64,000 nt of DNA from NCBI RefSeq assembly GCF_001905825.1, contig NZ_LIVV01000002.1, positions 1,120,441-1,184,440 of the forward strand, read 5' to 3'. Each line of letters begins with the position of its first letter. The first letter of the stretch is position 1. Origin of the DNA: Streptomyces sp. CB02009. GTDB taxonomy: Bacteria; Actinomycetota; Actinomycetes; Streptomycetales; Streptomycetaceae. The translations under genes were made by a program, and so were the position numbers. The notes below the pieces were generated by a model. That model made no database searches. It saw only the letters and a list, made by a program, of their open reading frames with translations, and was not told the DNA's origin. This document shows positions 9,448-18,910 of the stretch, one piece after another.

Positions 9448-10731
9448 GTGACGGGGCGGCGGAAGGAGCGGCGGGCGGGATCGGGGCCGACGATGGTCAC
9501 GTTTCTGTACAGGCCGCTCCCCGCACCCGTAAAAAGGTGGCCGCGGAGCCGCCGACGGGCGAACCTTGACCTTGTGCCCCACCCGTCCCCCTCCACCCCG
9601 CCGTCACCGGACCGCCGACCGGGCGATTCCCATCCGCTCGGTGAGCCCGACTCGCTCGACACGACCGATCGCGGCGGTTGCGCCGAACGCGCCGATCGTG
9701 ATGACTTGCCCGGGATATCGAGATTGTCAGATTCATCGGATACGCGTGATGAACCCGGGGCGGATGATGTCGCCGGTACGCACCCGGTTCCCCGTTCTGC
9801 CGCACCCGCACCACCCGATCCCGAAACCGGTGCCGGTGTCGGTGCACGCGTTGGCAGCAGCACGGGCACCGGTACCGAAACCGGCGCCGAAACCGGCACC
9901 GACTCCGGCTGGTCGCCCCGCCTCGTCCGGCTCGGCGCGCCCCGGCCCGGACCGGCCGCCCGAGGCGCCCGACGGTTCGGCGTGCCGCTCGTCCCGCTGC
10001 TCGTCGCCGGGCTCGTGGCGACCGCGTTCGTCGCCTCCCGGGGCGGGACCGAACAGACCCTGTCCACGGGCGAACGGGCCGGCGGCGACCAGGCCGGCGC
10101 GCCCTCACCCGTCGTCTCCGACGAGGGCCGCCCCGAGGCCACCCCGCCGGGCGGCGGAGGACCGACCGGCACACCCACGGGCGACGCCGGGACGACCGCC
10201 GTCCGCAGCGCCGACACGCCGTCGGCGGCCCTGACCTCGGACGCCACGCCGAGCCGTACCGCCTCCCCGCACCGGACCGCCGGCCCCGGGGGCACCGCGT
10301 CCGCGACGCCCTCCCGGACCGGCGGCACGACCGCCACATCCCGGCCGACCCGCCCCGCGACCGGTGGCGCCGGTGCGCCCCGTCCCGTCTCCTTCGAGGC
10401 GCTGAGGGTCGGTGACTGCTTCGACATCGACCGCGGCGCGCCGGGCACCGCACTCCGGCGGGCCTGCGACACGCCGCACCACGCCGAACTCGTCGCCCGG
10501 CTCCGCCTCACCGGTCTCCATGCCACGGACACGGCGATCCGCGAGGCGGCCACGCTGCTCTGCCGTGAACCACTGCGCCGCAAGGCGGCACGTCAGCCGC
10601 TCGGTACGCGCTGGACCACCTTCGTCCAGTACCCGTACCGGACGAGCTACCTCCTCGGCTCGGACGCGATCGCCTGCAGCCTGGCCGCCAACACCAGCGG
10701 TGAGGGCGCCCTCAGCCGTCGGCTCCAGTAG
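9448..10731 (+). CDS. Membrane-anchored protein with extracellular septum-formation-like domain
   Basis: Predicted single-pass membrane protein. A long disordered, Pro/Gly/Thr-rich cytoplasmic part (with acidic SDSSDTRDEPGADD) is followed by one transmembrane helix (VPLVPLLVAGLVATAFVAS, near residues 179-197), a second Thr/Ser/Pro linker, and a C-terminal extracellular domain starting FEALRVGDCFDID. The domain has paired cysteines (RACDTPHHAELVARL, LLCREPL, AIACSLA), the pattern of the septum_form/DUF4190-associated family. GTG 9448 is supported by AGGAG overlapping the folD stop; GTG 9574 is an alternative. The last 20 bases overlap tail to tail with the SWIM gene. Function unknown. Confidence 0.7.
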   Translation: MTGRRKERRAGSGPTMVTFLYRPLPAPVKRWPRSRRRANLDLVPHPSPSTPPSPDRRPGDSHPLGEPDSLDTTDRGGCAERADRDDLPGISRLSDSSDTRDEPGADDVAGTHPVPRSAAPAPPDPETGAGVGARVGSSTGTGTETGAETGTDSGWSPRLVRLGAPRPGPAARGARRFGVPLVPLLVAGLVATAFVASRGGTEQTLSTGERAGGDQAGAPSPVVSDEGRPEATPPGGGGPTGTPTGDAGTTAVRSADTPSAALTSDATPSRTASPHRTAGPGGTASATPSRTGGTTATSRPTRPATGGAGAPRPVSFEALRVGDCFDIDRGAPGTALRRACDTPHHAELVARLRLTGLHATDTAIREAATLLCREPLRRKAARQPLGTRWTTFVQYPYRTSYLLGSDAIACSLAANTSGEGALSRRLQ

Positions 10732-12109
10732 GACCGGCGGCGAGGGCCGTCGCCAGAGCCGTCGCCGGATCCCGGTCCGCCGGTCCGGCGGGGGACCAGC
10801 GGGCACCCGCCTTCAGGTACGGCCACCAGCGGCCGTCCTCGCCGAGGCGCAGTTGCGCCTCCGCACCCACCACCGTCCACCGCGCACCACCGGACCGCCG
10901 CAGCGCCGGGCGCTCGTCGTCCTCCCACGCCTCCGTGAGCCGGTTTCCCGCCCACACGAGCGCCTCGGCGTCCGGCGTCCACTCCTCCTCCAGTACGGCG
11001 AGGGCGGCGGCGCCACCGAAGCGCCACGCGCGCGTGGCGAGGTCCATCTCCGCCCGTGTCCGGCCCGAGCCGGAGGTGAGCCGTGCCGTGATCCAGGGCA
11101 CGGGGGAGCCCGCGGCGAGCCGCACGGCATCCTGAGCGACCGTCAGCGCAGCCGGAGCCGCAGCCGCCGCAACCGGAGAAGCCGTTGACCGCGTCGTCGG
11201 CCCGCCGTGGCCCGACGCTCCGCAGGGTGTCCCACCCGCTGACGCCCCGTCGGCGAGTGCCTCCACCAGCATCCGGTGCGCGCGGACCGCCGCGTCCGAG
11301 GCGAGGAACTCCAGAGCGGCCGGGTCGACCCCGGGCTCCGGTTCCGTCTCCGTGTCCAGGGACGGCGACCGGCCCGGCGCATCACCGGCGACCGGAGGCG
11401 CGGGGAGCGGCGGCACGAGGAACCCCGCCGCGTATGCCTCCTCGGCCGACACACCCGGCATCCCTCCGGTGCCCTCCGCCGTGTCCGCGCCCGGTGCGCC
11501 GTCCGCTTCCCGCCCGCCGTGCGCGGCACGCGATGCGCTGCGTGCCTGCAACTGGTCCAGGAGGGTCCGCTCGCCGCGGCCCCGCATGAGGAGCAGGACG
11601 AAGGGGTCCTCGTCGAGCAGCCGGGCCACCTGGTAGCAGAGCGCGGACGTGTGCGGACAGTGGTCCCACGCCTCGCAGCCGCACTCGGGTTCGAGATCCC
11701 CGATTCCCGGCAGGAGTTCGAGTCCTGCCGCCGCCGCGTCCTCGACCAGGTGCGGCGGCATCTCACGGTCGAGGAGCGCGGCGATGTGCCCCGCGCTGTC
11801 GACGGCGAGGTCCAGGAGCCGCTCCCACTCCTCCGCCGAGAACTCCCGCACCAGGACGTCGCTGCGGTACGCCGTGCCGTCCCGGTCCTTCACCACCGCC
11901 GTGATGCGGCCGGGCCGCACCGACACGGCGCCCACCGCTCCCGCGCGCGCGTGCCGCCGCCCGGCCTTGAGCTGCTGGCCGTCGAGAGCCGTGTCCTCCA
12001 GTGCCTTCAGCCAGGAGAGGCCCCACCAGGTCCTGGCGAAGGCCGCGCCCCGCGCGGGCGGCAGCGCCGCGAAGGTCCGCTCGTCGCCCTCGTGTCCGTA
12101 CCCGCTCAT
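10712..12109 (-). CDS. SWIM zinc-finger protein partnered with SNF2 helicase
   Basis: Protein of 465 residues with a SWIM zinc finger: C143-x-C145-x5-C151-x-H153 followed by the expected TSALCYQVARLLDEDPF segment. SWIM domains bind DNA or protein. The N-terminal part (RTWWGLSWLKALEDTALDGQQLKAGRRHARAGAVGAV) is the conserved entry to this bacterial family; residues 200-330 are a disordered spacer and the C-terminus is a conserved W-rich domain. The start codon overlaps the stop of the upstream SNF2 helicase gene by four bases (ATGA), so the two products are made together and probably act together on DNA. The precise process is unknown. Confidence 0.88.
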   Translation of the reverse strand: MSGYGHEGDERTFAALPPARGAAFARTWWGLSWLKALEDTALDGQQLKAGRRHARAGAVGAVSVRPGRITAVVKDRDGTAYRSDVLVREFSAEEWERLLDLAVDSAGHIAALLDREMPPHLVEDAAAAGLELLPGIGDLEPECGCEAWDHCPHTSALCYQVARLLDEDPFVLLLMRGRGERTLLDQLQARSASRAAHGGREADGAPGADTAEGTGGMPGVSAEEAYAAGFLVPPLPAPPVAGDAPGRSPSLDTETEPEPGVDPAALEFLASDAAVRAHRMLVEALADGASAGGTPCGASGHGGPTTRSTASPVAAAAAPAALTVAQDAVRLAAGSPVPWITARLTSGSGRTRAEMDLATRAWRFGGAAALAVLEEEWTPDAEALVWAGNRLTEAWEDDERPALRRSGGARWTVVGAEAQLRLGEDGRWWPYLKAGARWSPAGPADRDPATALATALAAGPTGADG

Positions 12110-15100
12110 CGTGCGTCACCCCGCAGTCGTACGAGCTCCGCCAGCTCGGCATCGGTCAGTTCGGTCAGCTCCGACGGGGTGTCGCCGCCGGTCCCGAGGA
12201 CGGTGTCCGCCAGCTCCCGCTTGCGGTCGAGCATGGTCGCGATCCGGTCCTCGATCGTGCCCTCGGCGATCAGCCGGTGCACCTGCACCGGGCGGTCCTG
12301 CCCGATCCGGTACGCGCGGTCGGTCGCCTGGGCCTCCACGGCCGGGTTCCACCAGCGGTCGTAGTGCACGACGTGCTCGGCGCGCGTGAGGTTCAGCCCG
12401 GTGCCGGCGGCCTTGAGGGACAGCAGGAAGACCGGGACCTCGCCGCTCTGGAAACGGGCGACCATCGCCTCACGCTCGGCGACCGGCGTCCCGCCGTGCA
12501 GGAACTGCGTCCGCACGCCGCGCGCCGCGAGGTGGGCCTCCAGGAGCCTGGCCATCCCCACGTACTGGGTGAAGACCAGGGTGCACGCGCCCTCGGCGAG
12601 GATCGTGTCGAGGAGCTCGTCGAGCAGCTCCAGCTTGCCCGAGCGGCCCTCGATCCTCGGCCGGTCCTCCTTGAGGTACTGGGCGGGGTGGTTGCAGATC
12701 TGCTTGAGCCCGGTCAGCAGTTTGACGACCAGTCCGCGCCGCGCCATGCCGTCGGCCTCGGCGATCGCCGTCAGCGTCTCGCGTACCACCGCCTCGTAGA
12801 GACCGCCCTGCTCCGGCGTCAGGGAGACGGCCCGGTCGGTCTCCGTCTTCGGCGGCAGCTCGGGCGCGATGCCGGGGTCCGACTTGCGGCGGCGCAGCAG
12901 GAACGGGCGGACAAGTGCGGCGAGCCGCGCGGCCGCGGCCGGGTCCCGGCCGCCCTCCACGGCGGCCGCGAACCGGGTCCTGAAGGAGCCCAGGGTGCCG
13001 AGCAGCCCCGGCGTGGTCCAGTCGAGGATCGCCCACAGCTCGGAGAGGTTGTTCTCCACCGGAGTGCCGGACAGCGCCACGCGCGCGCGTGCCCCGATGG
13101 TCCGCAGCTGCCTGGCCGTCGCCGAGTACGGGTTCTTGACGTGCTGCGCCTCGTCCGCGACGACGAGTCCCCAGCTCCGCTCGGCGAGTCGCGCCGCGTC
13201 GAGCCGCATGGTGCCGTACGTGGTGAGGACGAACCCGCCGTCGGCGAGGTCCTCCAGGTCACGGGTCGCGCCGTGGAAGCGGCGCACCGGCGTGGCCGGC
13301 GCGAACCTCTCGACCTCGCGCTGCCAGTTGCCCATGAGGGAGGTCGGGCAGACGACGAGGGTGGGCCCGGCGGATTCCGGATCCGACTGGCGGTGCAGGT
13401 GCAGTGCGATGACCGTGATGGTCTTGCCGAGCCCCATGTCGTCGGCGAGACATCCACCGAGGCCGAGCGAGGTCATCCGGTGCAGCCAGTCGAGCCCGCG
13501 CAGCTGGTAGTCGCGCAGGGTCGCGGCGAGCCCGGGGGGTTGGGGCACCTGCGGCCTGCCGCCCTCGGGGTCGGCGATCCGCTCCCGCAGCCGCTCCAGC
13601 CAGCCGGTCGCCGCCACCTCGACGGGCCGGCCGTCGACCTCGGTGGTTCCGGTGAGGACGGCCGAGAGGGCGTCCACCGGAGTCACCGTACGGTCCTGCT
13701 GCGACCGGGCACGACGCACCTCGGCCGGGTCGACCAGCACCCAGCGGTCACGCAGGCGGACCAGTGGCCGGCCGGCCTCGGCCAGCCGGTCGAGCTCGGC
13801 GCGCGTCAGCTCCTGATCGCCGACGGCGAAGCGCCAGTTGAAGCCGAGCAGGGCGTCGGCGGAGAGGAAGGAGGGAAGGGTCGAGGAGGTACGTGCCTCC
13901 ACTGCGCCTGCTGCCTCTGCCGTATCCGCTCTCACATCACCGGAGCCGTCATCGGAACCGAAGCCGGTGCCGGTGCCGGTGCCGTCCCCGTGCCCGGTGC
14001 CGTCTCCGAGCCCGGACCCGTCGGCGGCGGTGCTCCGGCCGTCCGACAGCTCCCCGCCCACCGGTCCGATCACCGCACGCGCCGTCAGCCGGTCCGCGAG
14101 TTCGCGCGGCCAGTGCACCTGGACGCCGGTGTCCGCGAGGGCCCGGCCCGCCGTCCCGAGCAGCTCCGCGACCTCCTCGTCGGCGAGTTCGACGGTGTCG
14201 GGCACCGCCGCCGTGAGGAGCGGGGTGAGCGGGCTCCAGGCGCGTGCGGCGCGTCGGAGGGAGAGCAGGGCGTCCATACGGGCCCGGGGGCCGAACGCGG
14301 CCGCCGTCCGGCTGGACCCCGCCCACACCTCCGCCGCGTCCGCCACGAGGGTCGGGTCGGCGACACCGTGCAGCTGCAGGACCGCCCGGAAGTCGGGAGC
14401 CTTCTCCGACTCGGCGGTGAAGCCCGGCAGTTCGAGCCGGAGCGACAGGCGGACGCCCGCGTCGTGCACCGCCGCCACGTCGGCTGCCCACGCCCGCTGC
14501 CCGGGAACCGGCTGCGGTGCCTCGGCGGCGAAGGCGGGGCCACCGGCGGCGAGCGCGGCGGCCGGAGTGCGGGGGAAGGTGTCCGCGACGGCGTCGGCGA
14601 ACGCGCGCAGCAGCGCCTCGGGTTCGGGCAGGAGCATCGGGTCGTCCGAGGACAGTGGTGCGTCCGAGGACAGCGGTGCGGCGTGGGCCTCGGGAGGCAT
14701 CGAGGCGGCGAGCGTCCGCAGTGCGGCGAGCTCACCGGGCCCGAGCGGACCCGCCCGCCAGGCGTCGATGTCACCGGGGGTGAGGCCGGGCAGCAGCAGG
14801 CCGCGTGCGACCAGGTCGAGGGCGAGGAGGGAAGCGGCACCCCAGAAGGCGCTCGCGGGCGACGCGGAGTCGGCGAAGCGGGCCCGGGTGAGCAGCGGCA
14901 GGGCGTCCCGTACGGAGAGGACACGCGCGGGGACGGTCACCGGCCGGAGGCTCTCTCCGTCGACGACCGTGATGTCGCTGACACTGGTGTCGCTGAGCGA
15001 GAAGCCGACGGCCGTGGACCCGACGACCGGTGTGTCAGTGCCACCGGCGCCGGCGGCCTCGGCGTCCGTGTTCGGCAGCATCTCGCCGTCCGCGGACCAG

Positions 15101-15213
15101 AAGGCGATCCGGCCCGCGCGAGGCGGATCGGCGGGGAGGAAGACGGCGGAGTGGCGGGTGAGCTCGGGGGATGTGCCCCGGGAGGGCTCCCGGGCGGATG
15201 CCGGAGCGGGCAT
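12106..15213 (-). CDS. SNF2-family DNA translocase/helicase
   Basis: Large (about 1035 residues) SNF2-type ATPase that would move along double-stranded DNA. The N-terminal half is a bacterial SNF2 accessory region (the SNF2_assoc type); the motor is C-terminal. Visible motifs: CLADDMGLGKT (motif I, near 590), VCPTSLMGNW (Ia), VVADEAQHVKN (motif II, DEAQ, near 685), ALSGTPVENN (III), FTQYVGM and FLHGGT (IV region), GLNLTRAEHVVHYDRWWNP (V) and RAYRIGQ (VI, near 968). ATG 15213 is taken as start; TTG 15273 would add 20 residues. It overlaps the SWIM-protein gene by four bases, forming a two-gene unit. Confidence 0.93.
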   Translation of the reverse strand: MPAPASAREPSRGTSPELTRHSAVFLPADPPRAGRIAFWSADGEMLPNTDAEAAGAGGTDTPVVGSTAVGFSLSDTSVSDITVVDGESLRPVTVPARVLSVRDALPLLTRARFADSASPASAFWGAASLLALDLVARGLLLPGLTPGDIDAWRAGPLGPGELAALRTLAASMPPEAHAAPLSSDAPLSSDDPMLLPEPEALLRAFADAVADTFPRTPAAALAAGGPAFAAEAPQPVPGQRAWAADVAAVHDAGVRLSLRLELPGFTAESEKAPDFRAVLQLHGVADPTLVADAAEVWAGSSRTAAAFGPRARMDALLSLRRAARAWSPLTPLLTAAVPDTVELADEEVAELLGTAGRALADTGVQVHWPRELADRLTARAVIGPVGGELSDGRSTAADGSGLGDGTGHGDGTGTGTGFGSDDGSGDVRADTAEAAGAVEARTSSTLPSFLSADALLGFNWRFAVGDQELTRAELDRLAEAGRPLVRLRDRWVLVDPAEVRRARSQQDRTVTPVDALSAVLTGTTEVDGRPVEVAATGWLERLRERIADPEGGRPQVPQPPGLAATLRDYQLRGLDWLHRMTSLGLGGCLADDMGLGKTITVIALHLHRQSDPESAGPTLVVCPTSLMGNWQREVERFAPATPVRRFHGATRDLEDLADGGFVLTTYGTMRLDAARLAERSWGLVVADEAQHVKNPYSATARQLRTIGARARVALSGTPVENNLSELWAILDWTTPGLLGTLGSFRTRFAAAVEGGRDPAAAARLAALVRPFLLRRRKSDPGIAPELPPKTETDRAVSLTPEQGGLYEAVVRETLTAIAEADGMARRGLVVKLLTGLKQICNHPAQYLKEDRPRIEGRSGKLELLDELLDTILAEGACTLVFTQYVGMARLLEAHLAARGVRTQFLHGGTPVAEREAMVARFQSGEVPVFLLSLKAAGTGLNLTRAEHVVHYDRWWNPAVEAQATDRAYRIGQDRPVQVHRLIAEGTIEDRIATMLDRKRELADTVLGTGGDTPSELTELTDAELAELVRLRGDAR

Positions 15214-15363
15214 CTGAACGGGTTCGCGGGCGGAATCATCGGGTCCGTGCGACAGCGACAACGCATTCCTCAAATTTGACTACCTGAAGTCCGAGCGGCC
15301 GAGGGTACCTCACCGCACCCGCTCGACGAGGCTCCCGCCTCGCGTGATCCACGACACAGTCCT

Positions 15364-15391
15364 CACGGGGTGGGGATCGCCCCACCCCGTG
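15364..15391. repeat. Strong hairpin in the helicase/desaturase divergent promoter region
   Basis: Perfect 12-bp inverted repeat, CACGGGGTGGGG / CCCCACCCCGTG, with a four-base ATCG loop, midway between two divergent genes. No gene ends here, so a plain terminator is not expected. It may be a regulator binding site or an mRNA leader structure for the desaturase. Confidence 0.55.
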
Positions 15392-15525
15392 CCCCCGGTG
15401 CACCCCCGACCGGGGACGGGTGGTGACGCCATGGCCCCGGACGATCACGGATCCGTAGCTTCTCGGTAGGCGCCCAACGACCGTCACCCCTATCGATTCG
15501 ATGTCGACAGAATCCGGAGCCCGCC

Positions 15526-16617
15526 ATGTCCCAGGCCACCGTCCTGCCCCCGGCAGCCGCCGCACCCGCCGCGGCGCCCGCCCGCTCCAGGGGCAGCAGC
15601 GAGTTCACCCCGCTCCTGCGGACGGTCAGGTCGCAGGGCCTCCTCGAACACCGCCCCGGCTGGTACGCCCGCGGCATCGCCGTCAACCTCCTCGGCATCG
15701 CCGCCGTCGTGGCCGGGCTCGCGCTGACCGGTCCGTCCTGGTGGGCGCTCCTCCTCGCCGTACCCCTGGCGCTGCTCTCGGCCAGGGCCGCGTTCGTCGG
15801 CCATGACGCGGGCCACGCCCAGATCACGGCGAACCGCAAGGCCGGCCGGATCCTCCAGCTGGTGCACGCCAACCTCCTCCTCGGCATGAGCCGCGAGTGG
15901 TGGAACGACAAGCACAACCGACACCACGCCCACCCCAACCACCTCGACAAGGACCCGGACGTCGCGGCCGACATCCTCGTCTTCGCCGAGCACCAGACGG
16001 CCGGCCGCACGGGGCTGCGCGGTTTCCTCACCCGTCACCAGGCGTGGCTGTTCTTCCCGCTGACGACCCTGGAGGGCATCGCGCTCAAGGTGTACGGGGT
16101 CCGGTCGCTGCTCGCCAAGGACGGGCCCTGCCCCTCCCGCCGGGAGCGGCTCGTCGAGGGCGCGCTGCTCCTCACCCACTTCGCCGGCTACACCGCCCTG
16201 CTGCTCACCCTGCTCACCCCGGTCCAGGCGCTCGTCTTCGCCCTCGTCCACCAGATGCTGCTCGGCGTGCACCTGGGCATGGCCTTCGCCCCCAACCACA
16301 AGGGCATGGAGCGGCCCGACGAGCACGCGGACGGCGACAGCTGGGGTCACCTGCGGCGCCAGGTGCTCACCTCGCGCAACATCCGGGGCGGCGCCCTGAC
16401 CGACTGGTTCCTCGGCGGTCTCAACTACCAGGTCGAGCACCACCTCTTCCCGAGCATGCCGCGCCCGAACCTGCGTCTGGCCCAGCCGGCCGTCCGGGCC
16501 CACTGCGCCGCCCTGGGCGTCCCGTACACGGAGACCGGTTTCGTGGAGTCGTACCGCCAGGCCCTCGGCCACCTGCACGACGTGGGCGCGCCGCTGAGGT
16601 CCGAGTGGGCCGAGTAG
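15526..16617 (+). CDS. Membrane fatty acid (acyl-CoA/acyl-lipid) desaturase
   Basis: Di-iron membrane desaturase that would introduce a cis double bond into fatty acyl chains to adjust membrane fluidity. All three histidine boxes are present: H93-D-A-G-H97, H130-N-R-H-H134 and Q302-V-E-H-H306. Hydrophobic segments lie near 49-90 and 195-240, as expected for a polytopic protein of 363 residues. ATG 15526 follows GGAG. It is transcribed away from the helicase gene; the 300-base region between them holds a strong hairpin. A redox partner is not encoded next door. Position specificity cannot be inferred. Confidence 0.93.
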   Translation: MSQATVLPPAAAAPAAAPARSRGSSEFTPLLRTVRSQGLLEHRPGWYARGIAVNLLGIAAVVAGLALTGPSWWALLLAVPLALLSARAAFVGHDAGHAQITANRKAGRILQLVHANLLLGMSREWWNDKHNRHHAHPNHLDKDPDVAADILVFAEHQTAGRTGLRGFLTRHQAWLFFPLTTLEGIALKVYGVRSLLAKDGPCPSRRERLVEGALLLTHFAGYTALLLTLLTPVQALVFALVHQMLLGVHLGMAFAPNHKGMERPDEHADGDSWGHLRRQVLTSRNIRGGALTDWFLGGLNYQVEHHLFPSMPRPNLRLAQPAVRAHCAALGVPYTETGFVESYRQALGHLHDVGAPLRSEWAE

Positions 16618-16651
16618 GGTCGCCGACGGTCACCTGTGAGGTGATCATCGG

Positions 16652-16679
16652 TCCGGCGGTCGGTGCTCCGGCCGTCGGA
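16652..16679 (+). terminator. Possible terminator hairpin after the desaturase gene
   Basis: Twelve-base stem with two G-U wobbles (TCCGGCGGTCGG / CCGGCCGTCGGA) and a TGCT loop, 34 bases after the desaturase stop and before the MOSC start. It lacks a U-run. Confidence 0.4.
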
Positions 16680-16704
16680 AAGCGGAGAAGGGGAGCTCCT
16701 CGAC

Positions 16705-17268
16705 ATGAGCCATGACACGGTCAGCAGCACCGGTACGGTCACCACGGTCAGCAGCAACGGCACGTACACCTTCACCAAGCCCAACCGCGAGGGCATCACG
16801 CTCCTCGCCGGGCTCGGCGTGGAGGGCGACGTCCACGCGGGCGTGACGGTCAAGCACCGGTCGCGCGTCGCCCAGGACCCGACCCAGCCGAACCTGCGCC
16901 AGGTGCACCTCATCCACGCGGAGCTCTTCGACGACGTCGCCGGAGCCGGTTTCGAGGTCTCGCCCGGTGACCTCGGCGAGAACGTCACCACCCGGGGGAT
17001 CGACCTCCTCGGCCTGCCCACCGGCACCCGGCTGCACCTCGGCGCGGAGGCGGTCGTCGAGGTCACCGGACTCCGCAATCCGTGCGCCCAGATCGACACC
17101 TTCCGGCACGGGCTGCTCAAGCAGGTGCTCGGCCGGGACGAGAACGGGGAGATCGTGCGCAAGGCCGGGATCATGGGCATCGTCCTGACCGGCGGCGAGG
17201 TGCGCCCCGGCGACCCGATCCGCACCGAGCTGCCGGAGGGCCCGCACCGCCCGCTCGAGAAGGTCTGA
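16705..17268 (+). CDS. MOSC domain-containing protein
   Basis: Protein of 187 residues made almost entirely of a MOSC domain, the beta-barrel module of molybdenum cofactor sulfurases and of YiiM-type proteins that handle N-hydroxylated substrates. Recognisable elements are the GLGVEGDVHAG entry, RQVHLIHAELFDD, SPGDLGENVTTRGIDL, LGAEAVVEVTGLRNPCAQID (the conserved cysteine) and GIMGIVLTGGEVRPGDPI. ATG 16705 follows AAGGGGAG; the frame upstream lacks family similarity. A single-domain protein like this probably binds a sulfur carrier or Moco-dependent partner, but no Moco enzyme is intact nearby (only the broken oxidoreductase at 2.4-3.3 kb). Confidence 0.9.
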   Translation: MSHDTVSSTGTVTTVSSNGTYTFTKPNREGITLLAGLGVEGDVHAGVTVKHRSRVAQDPTQPNLRQVHLIHAELFDDVAGAGFEVSPGDLGENVTTRGIDLLGLPTGTRLHLGAEAVVEVTGLRNPCAQIDTFRHGLLKQVLGRDENGEIVRKAGIMGIVLTGGEVRPGDPIRTELPEGPHRPLEKV

Positions 17269-17314
17269 GCGACCGGAGCCCGCGCACGACCGGGGTGGAA
17301 CGGGCCCCCGGAGC

Positions 17315-18703
17315 TCAGCCCTCCAGGGCGCAGGAGTTGACCACGTCACCGTGCGCGGGCCGGGTGACGGTCCGGTCCGCCGGCGGAGCCGTACCCTCCT
17401 CGACCCAGCGCGTCAGCGCGTCGAACGCCGAGCGGTAGCAGGGCAGGATCGGACGCAGGCGGTCCGGATACGTGTCGTACAGGCCGTCGGTGTGCGTCCC
17501 GTCCTGCACCGTGTAGAACCGGTGCATCCCGCCTCGGCCCCGCGCGTCGATCATCCGGGTGTACACGGCGGAGTCGGTGGCGAGGGGCAGCAGCGTGTCG
17601 AGGTCGCCGTGGAGGGTGATGAGCGGCTTCCCGATACGACCGGTGAGCGCGACCTTCGCCACCGCGCGGTGCACGGAGGCCGGCCGGGACGCGTAGTCGT
17701 ACGAGGCGTCCGAGGCGCAGGGAGCGAAGATCTGCTCCACGGTCCCGCCGGCGGTCGAACCGGGGCAGGCGGGGTCGTACGAGGGGTCGAACTCGGCCCG
17801 GAAGATCTTCTGCGTCAGGCCCCAGTACGCCTTCTCGTGGTACGGCCACAGGAAGCGCGACCCGGGCGCGAAGCCGGCCGCGACCAGATCCTCGTCGGAA
17901 GCCTGCCCGAGCGAACGGGCCACCGTCACCGGCAGGCTCGTCAGGAGGTTCGGCCCGCGCGAGGTCCACAGCACGCCCTCCCAGTCGACACCGCCGTCGT
18001 ACAGCTCGGGACGGTTCTCCAGCTGCCAGCGCGTCAGGTAGCCGCCGTTGGAGATGCCCGTCATGTACGTGCGCTCCGGCGCGCTGCCGTAACGCTGCCG
18101 AACGGCCTTCTTCGCGGCCCGCGTCAGCTCGGTCACCCGGCGGTTCCACTCGGCGACCGCGTCGCCGGGACCGCGCCCGTCGGTGAAGAAGTCCGGTCCC
18201 GTGTTCCCCTTGTCGGTGGCCGCGTAGGCGAAGCCCCGGGCGAGGACCTGGTCGGAGATGAGCGCGTCCGTGGAGTACTGGCGCCGGGTGCCGGGAGCGC
18301 CGGTGACGACGAGGCCGCCGTTCCAGCGGTCGGGCAGCCTGATGACGAACTGCGCGTCGTGCGCCCAGCCGTGGGTGGCGTTGAGCCGTGAGTCGTCGGG
18401 GAAGTAGCCGTCGATCTGGACGCCGGGCACCCCCGACGGGTTGCGGGTCCCGAGGGCGGCGAGCCCGGCCTGGTCCGCGGTGTCGGTGTACGCCGTCCCC
18501 GCGAGCCCGGCGGTCGTGAGGTCCGCCAGGCAGGCGGACTCCTGGTGCTCGGCGCCGGGAACGTGGATCCGGTCCTGGCGCGCGCAGTGGGCGGCGGTGC
18601 CCGCCGCTGCCCGCTCCTCCGCCCCGGCGGGCCCCGCGGGGGCCAGGACGGTGACGGCGGTCAGGAGCGCGGCGAGCAGCGGAACGCCTGGGAACAGGCG
18701 CAT
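17315..18703 (-). CDS. Secreted tannase/feruloyl-esterase-like alpha/beta hydrolase
   Basis: Extracellular serine esterase of 462 residues. Residues 1-28 form a Sec signal (MRLFPGVPLLAALL ... AGAEE). The nucleophile sits in G-I-S218-N-G-G, and the surrounding YMTGISNGGYLTRWQLENRPELYDGGVDWEGVLW is typical of the tannase/feruloyl esterase and 3-hydroxybutyrate-oligomer hydrolase group. The acid/His part is likely HGDLDTLLPL and DGTHTDGLYDTY near the C-terminus. Cysteines are spaced for disulfides. ATG 18703 follows GGAGG; the longer frame is not coding. The substrate could be plant phenolic esters or polyester oligomers. Confidence 0.8.
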   Translation of the reverse strand: MRLFPGVPLLAALLTAVTVLAPAGPAGAEERAAAGTAAHCARQDRIHVPGAEHQESACLADLTTAGLAGTAYTDTADQAGLAALGTRNPSGVPGVQIDGYFPDDSRLNATHGWAHDAQFVIRLPDRWNGGLVVTGAPGTRRQYSTDALISDQVLARGFAYAATDKGNTGPDFFTDGRGPGDAVAEWNRRVTELTRAAKKAVRQRYGSAPERTYMTGISNGGYLTRWQLENRPELYDGGVDWEGVLWTSRGPNLLTSLPVTVARSLGQASDEDLVAAGFAPGSRFLWPYHEKAYWGLTQKIFRAEFDPSYDPACPGSTAGGTVEQIFAPCASDASYDYASRPASVHRAVAKVALTGRIGKPLITLHGDLDTLLPLATDSAVYTRMIDARGRGGMHRFYTVQDGTHTDGLYDTYPDRLRPILPCYRSAFDALTRWVEEGTAPPADRTVTRPAHGDVVNSCALEG

Positions 18704-18910
18704 GGAGGCCTCCGGGGGCGAGGGGAAGGGATGCGGCGCCACATCGTGCGACGCGCCCCCACCACCGGGCCATGGTCCCGGACCACACCTCGGCCACCGA
18801 GGTCGTGTGGAGCGGCGAGCGGAACTCGACCGGGAGTGGCCGCGCGCGACCCGGGTTCGACCGCGGACCGTGCCCGGTCGGGAGTCGACCGGCCCCCGAC
18901 CGGCAGCCGG

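Noticed and set aside
10712..15213. SWIM/SNF2 pair as a DISARM-like phage defence system
   Set aside because: DISARM also needs a methyltransferase and DrmA/B-type proteins, none of which is nearby.
12001..15279. 1092-residue plus-strand ORF opposite the SNF2 helicase
   Set aside because: Antisense shadow in high-GC DNA: no family motifs, Arg/Gly/Ala/Val-rich, while the minus strand carries complete SNF2 motifs.
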